Assembly (NCBI GenBank): GCA_963726335.1
Contig: CAVSCD010000015.1
Span: 124,001-188,000 of the forward strand
DNA: 64,000 bases
Source of the DNA: CAVSCD01 sp963726335
GTDB lineage: Bacteria > Acidobacteriota > Aminicenantia > Aminicenantales > UBA8522
Reading direction: 5' to 3'
In this document: positions 61,228-64,000 of the stretch, piece after piece
Numbering within the stretch: position 1 is the stretch's first letter
How the letters are laid out: every line of letters begins with the position of its first letter
Program-made: the position numbers and the translations under genes
Notes under the pieces: generated by a model
Databases searched by the model: none
What the model was told of the DNA's origin: nothing
The model's input: the letters and a program-made list of their open reading frames with translations, nothing else

Positions 61228-62285
61228 CGACCGCCGCGGATCCCGAAAGGGACATTAAGGATTTAACCCGCGACGAGCTGGCGGCGGAGCTGGCTCAGTG
61301 GGGGGAACCGAAGTTCAGGACCGGCCAGGTCTTCACCTGGGTTTATAAAAGAGGCGCCGGCTCTTTCGCGGAATTCACCAGCCTACCCCTGGACCTCCGG
61401 TCAAAGCTCGGGCAAGCCTTCAGCCTCAGGGCACCCGAGCCGGCCGAGCACTTCGTTTCGGCCGACAGGGCGGAGAAGTTCGTCTTCCGGCTCGCCGACG
61501 GGCAGTTCATCGAGACCGTGCTCATTCCGGCGGGCCCCCGGAAGACTCTGTGTCTTTCGAGCCAGGTGGGCTGCCGGTTCGGCTGCGGGTTCTGCGCCAG
61601 CGGCTTGGGCGGCTTCCATCGCAACCTCTCACCCGGGGAGATGACCGGCCAGGTCCTTTACCTGCGGTCCCGGGTGGATGTCGCCCTGACGAATTTCGTG
61701 TTCATGGGCATGGGCGAGCCGCTCGACAATTTCGAGAACCTCGTCCGCGCCCTCCGGAATATGAACGCTCCCGAGGGGTTGGGCATCGCGGCGCGCCGCA
61801 TCACGGTGTCCACCGCGGGCGTCATCCCGGGTATCGAACGGCTCGCGGCGCTCGATCTTCAGATCAATCTGTCCCTTTCGCTTCACGCCGCGCGTGACGG
61901 CCTCCGCTCCCGGCTGATGCCCATAAACCGCAAGTACCCTCTCGAAGCGGTGCTCAGGGCCTGTGAGGGCTATCTTCGGGCAGGGGGCCGGATGATGACC
62001 CTGGAATACGTCCTCCTCGGCGGGATCAATGATCTCGATGCCGATGCGCGGGAACTGGCGGCTGTCGCCCGGAGGCTCAGGGCCAAAGTCAACCTCATTC
62101 CCTTCAGCGAATTCGAGGGGCTGTCCTGCCGGCCGACGAGGGAGGCGCGGCAGGAGGCTTTCCTGAGGACGCTCGAGGAGCTCCGGGTGAAAGTCACGCT
62201 GAGACTGTCGAAGGGGGCCGGCATCCAGGCGGCTTGCGGACAACTGGCCGGCCGGCTCCGGCGAAAGCCTGGCGCTTCTTCTTGA
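61224..62285 (+). CDS. rlmN: 23S rRNA (adenine-2503-C2)-methyltransferase RlmN
   Basis: 353 residues from GTG 61224, with AAGG upstream. The N-terminal helical domain (LAAELAQWGEPKFRTGQVFTWVYKRGAGSFAEFTSLP) precedes the radical SAM core with LCLSSQVGCRFGCGFCASGLGG (CxxxCxxC), NFVFMGMGEPLDNF and INLSLSLHA. The C-terminus carries the methyl-accepting Cys region IQAACGQL, needed for the RlmN mechanism. It also methylates some tRNAs in E. coli. The frame stays open far upstream inside the symporter gene, but homology begins here. Confidence 0.95.
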   Translation: MTTAADPERDIKDLTRDELAAELAQWGEPKFRTGQVFTWVYKRGAGSFAEFTSLPLDLRSKLGQAFSLRAPEPAEHFVSADRAEKFVFRLADGQFIETVLIPAGPRKTLCLSSQVGCRFGCGFCASGLGGFHRNLSPGEMTGQVLYLRSRVDVALTNFVFMGMGEPLDNFENLVRALRNMNAPEGLGIAARRITVSTAGVIPGIERLAALDLQINLSLSLHAARDGLRSRLMPINRKYPLEAVLRACEGYLRAGGRMMTLEYVLLGGINDLDADARELAAVARRLRAKVNLIPFSEFEGLSCRPTREARQEAFLRTLEELRVKVTLRLSKGAGIQAACGQLAGRLRRKPGASS

Positions 62286-62323
62286 GCTGAAGCGATTGAG
62301 CTGAAGCGGAGAGCGCCGGTGAG

Positions 62324-63562
62324 TCAGGGCGCCAGGGGAAAGTCCCCGTATCTGGCGATGTCGATCAGCTCGCCTTTCCGGCTCCAGGGCATGTCCATCT
62401 CCGAGGGGAGGAGGCTGGACTCGTAACACTCCGTCAGTGACTCGGCCAAGCCGGTGACCGAGATGAACCGCTGGCCCGGCTCTCCCCGAACCGCCATCAT
62501 GTCCTCCGGGAACTCCGTGATCCGGGGCATCGAGTCCTGCGCCCCGTTGAGGCAGAGCGTCTGTCCCAGGGCCGCCTCGAGGCCGCAGGCCGGAGGACGG
62601 CCGCTTCTTACGGCGCCGATGACGTCCCGGAGCTTTTTCATGCGTTCGACATCCGGGAACCCATAGACGAAGCCCTCGCCGTTCCAGAAGTCGGCCCGGA
62701 TGGCCGTGTCCCGCCCGCTCACCGAGACGGCTCCCTTTTCGAATTCGTACGAGAACACCGGGCCCGTGTCGAGGTCGGCGGCGTGGGAAGCATAAAAGAG
62801 GATCTCCACACCGTCCTCCGTCTGGCAGCGGAGCGCTATGGTATCAAAATTCTCGATGGCGTTGGCCCGGTAGAGCTCCGCTTGGACACGGACCGGGAGC
62901 GCGCCAGTCTCCCGCGTCCCGCCAAGGACATAGAACATGTTGTGGAGGTCATGGGCCATGGCGTTATTGGCCGGGCTGTCGAGGATCCAGCCGCCCCGTG
63001 GGTCGCGCTTCTTCCCCGCCCAGTCGTTCCGGTGATAATAGGCTTCGTCGCGGGGCCAAAGATACAGGCACCGCAACCGCCGGGGCCGGCCCAAGGCGCC
63101 CTCCAGGATATCTTTTTTCAGGCTCTGGACGGCGTCGCTGAACGACCATTGATAGCCCACGGCCACCCATTTCCGCGCGGCGTCCCGGGCCGCGATCATC
63201 CGCCGGACCTCCTGGACGGTCCCCGCCGGCGGCTTTTCGCAGAGAACGAAGCTGCCGCGCTCCAGCGCCAGGCGGGTCTGCTCGCAGTGGAACTGGATGG
63301 GGGAGGAGATGATGGCCAGTTCGGCTTCGTGCCGCTCGTAAAACTCGTCAAGGGTCCGGAAGACGGGGATCTTGAGCGCAAGGAGCTTGTCGAGGTCGGG
63401 GCACCGCTCCGGGTCCGGATCGACGGTCCCGGCGATGATGCACTCGCCCCGGGCGGCCGACTCGAGAAGGGCCTTGACATAAACAGCCCCCATGCCCCCG
63501 ATGCCGGCGAGCACGACGGAAACCGCGCCAGCCTGAACCTCGGCCGTGTCTTGGCTGCTCAT
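62324..63562 (-). CDS. Gfo/Idh/MocA family oxidoreductase
   Basis: 412 residues from ATG 63562 (MSSQDTAEVQAGAVSVVLAGIGGMGAVYVKALLES); the start overlaps the stop of the upstream mannosidase-like gene as ATGA. The N-terminal Rossmann domain has GIGGMG, FYERHEAELAIISSPIQFHCEQ and the EKPP motif in VLCEKPPAGTVQEV. The C-terminal domain (WILDSPANNAMAHDLHNMFYVLGG) has the usual His region. It oxidises or reduces sugars or sugar derivatives with NAD(P). Coupling to a mannosidase-like gene suggests glycan breakdown. Confidence 0.87.
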   Translation of the reverse strand: MSSQDTAEVQAGAVSVVLAGIGGMGAVYVKALLESAARGECIIAGTVDPDPERCPDLDKLLALKIPVFRTLDEFYERHEAELAIISSPIQFHCEQTRLALERGSFVLCEKPPAGTVQEVRRMIAARDAARKWVAVGYQWSFSDAVQSLKKDILEGALGRPRRLRCLYLWPRDEAYYHRNDWAGKKRDPRGGWILDSPANNAMAHDLHNMFYVLGGTRETGALPVRVQAELYRANAIENFDTIALRCQTEDGVEILFYASHAADLDTGPVFSYEFEKGAVSVSGRDTAIRADFWNGEGFVYGFPDVERMKKLRDVIGAVRSGRPPACGLEAALGQTLCLNGAQDSMPRITEFPEDMMAVRGEPGQRFISVTGLAESLTECYESSLLPSEMDMPWSRKGELIDIARYGDFPLAP

Positions 63563-64000
63563 TTCCGTCGGCGGAGCGGTCTTTCGAGAAGGTCGACCTC
63601 TTCGAATGTCTTGACCCCGGGCCGGAACCGGAACGACCGGATCTCGAACGGGGAGAGGCTGATCGTTTTCTTCGCCCGCGCCCAAGGCAGCGAGAGGACG
63701 GTTTTCCTCCTCTGACCCGTGGGCTCGAAGAGGCGGATGACCAGCCCCCGGCCGTCCTCGGCCCTCTTGGCCGCGGCCACCTGGACGGCGTCGTCGCTCA
63801 GCCCGATGAACGGCAGAGGGCGCTTGCCCTGACCGGAGGGGAAGAAGGCCAGGACGAACGGCTTCTCGTTCTTCACCAGGGCCTCGCGGTCGATCGCGGA
63901 CAGCCGGGGCCCACGGCGGCCGCCGTCGAACCAGAAACGGAAAGCGCGCTCCCCCTGGTCATGGCGCGCGACGTAACGGTCCTGGGGGATCAGCGGGCCT
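63559..64000 (-). CDS. C-terminal part of an alpha-mannosidase-like (GH38) protein
   Basis: The frame is open from the right edge to a TGA at 63559-63561. The visible 146 residues begin GPLIPQDRYVARHDQGERAFRFWFDGG and end LSPFEIRSFRFRPGVKTFEEVDLLERPLRRRK. The pattern HDQGEREFRF..., an alternating FVLAFF...ISLSPFEIRSFRF beta-sandwich, and GLVIRLFEPTGQRRKTVLSL match the C-terminal domains of GH38 alpha-mannosidases. The catalytic domain lies outside the window, so the assignment rests on the tail. It is co-translated with the Gfo/Idh/MocA gene. Confidence 0.65.
   Translation of the reverse strand, partial: GPLIPQDRYVARHDQGERAFRFWFDGGRRGPRLSAIDREALVKNEKPFVLAFFPSGQGKRPLPFIGLSDDAVQVAAAKRAEDGRGLVIRLFEPTGQRRKTVLSLPWARAKKTISLSPFEIRSFRFRPGVKTFEEVDLLERPLRRRK

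Overview
The window is GC-rich, densely coded bacterial DNA. Its gene style is one I associate with Acidobacteria and relatives such as candidate phylum Aminicenantes: zinc-ribbon Ser/Thr kinases fused to TolB/PD40 or TPR modules, secreted TonB-C proteins, FecR/DUF6600 proteins and many TPR proteins. That placement is inference from gene content; no rRNA gene is present to test it.

Layout. (1) 1-11.4 kb is accessory and heavily damaged. It holds a DUF5703-type glycoside hydrolase with five frame changes, an esterase-TPR gene, two large Ser/Thr kinase genes and a phosphotriesterase-like gene; all are frameshifted. (2) 11.5-25 kb is mostly housekeeping: tRNA-Gln, a YbhN-type flippase, nrdR, a broken hsp20, lon, thiL, dapF, a DegP-type protease, tmk, a class A penicillin-binding protein and a FecR/DUF6600 protein. 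(3) 25-33.7 kb holds a frameshifted histone-deacetylase-like gene, a sodium:solute symporter, a B12-radical SAM protein, smc and a small membrane protein. (4) 33.8-42.9 kb holds tRNA-Thr, an S41 peptidase with two compensating indels, a VanZ-like gene, a TPR lipoprotein, an ECF sigma/anti-sigma/TonB-C module and a LiaF-like pair. (5) 43-50.2 kb is a minus-strand run: murJ, TIM-barrel isomerase, old-yellow-enzyme reductase, FAD oxidoreductase, SDR. The first three genes are joined by 4-base start/stop overlaps, as are the last two; a repeat lies between the two groups. (6) 50.4-51.9 kb encodes a secreted thioredoxin-TPR protein with an in-frame UGA exactly at the first redox cysteine. (7) 52.3-57.6 kb is a plus-strand run: corrinoid protein, three NAD-dependent epimerase/dehydratases, a PAP2 phosphatase/transferase and a CPBP protease. 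(8) 57.6-64 kb holds an EamA exporter, a second sodium:solute symporter overlapping rlmN, a Gfo/Idh/MocA oxidoreductase and the 3' end of an alpha-mannosidase-like gene.

Three signals stand out. The thioredoxin-TPR gene looks like an undescribed selenoprotein: UGA replaces the first Cys of a C-P-G-C motif, and a bacterial-SECIS-like hairpin begins 11 nt downstream. Two families of small non-coding elements are scattered through the window. Family B (six copies) forms an imperfect long hairpin whose arms show compensatory changes between copies. Family A (two copies) has about 20-bp terminal inverted repeats and sits directly against start and stop codons. Several genes have a good sigma70-type promoter so close to the start codon, with no Shine-Dalgarno sequence, that the transcripts should be leaderless or nearly so.
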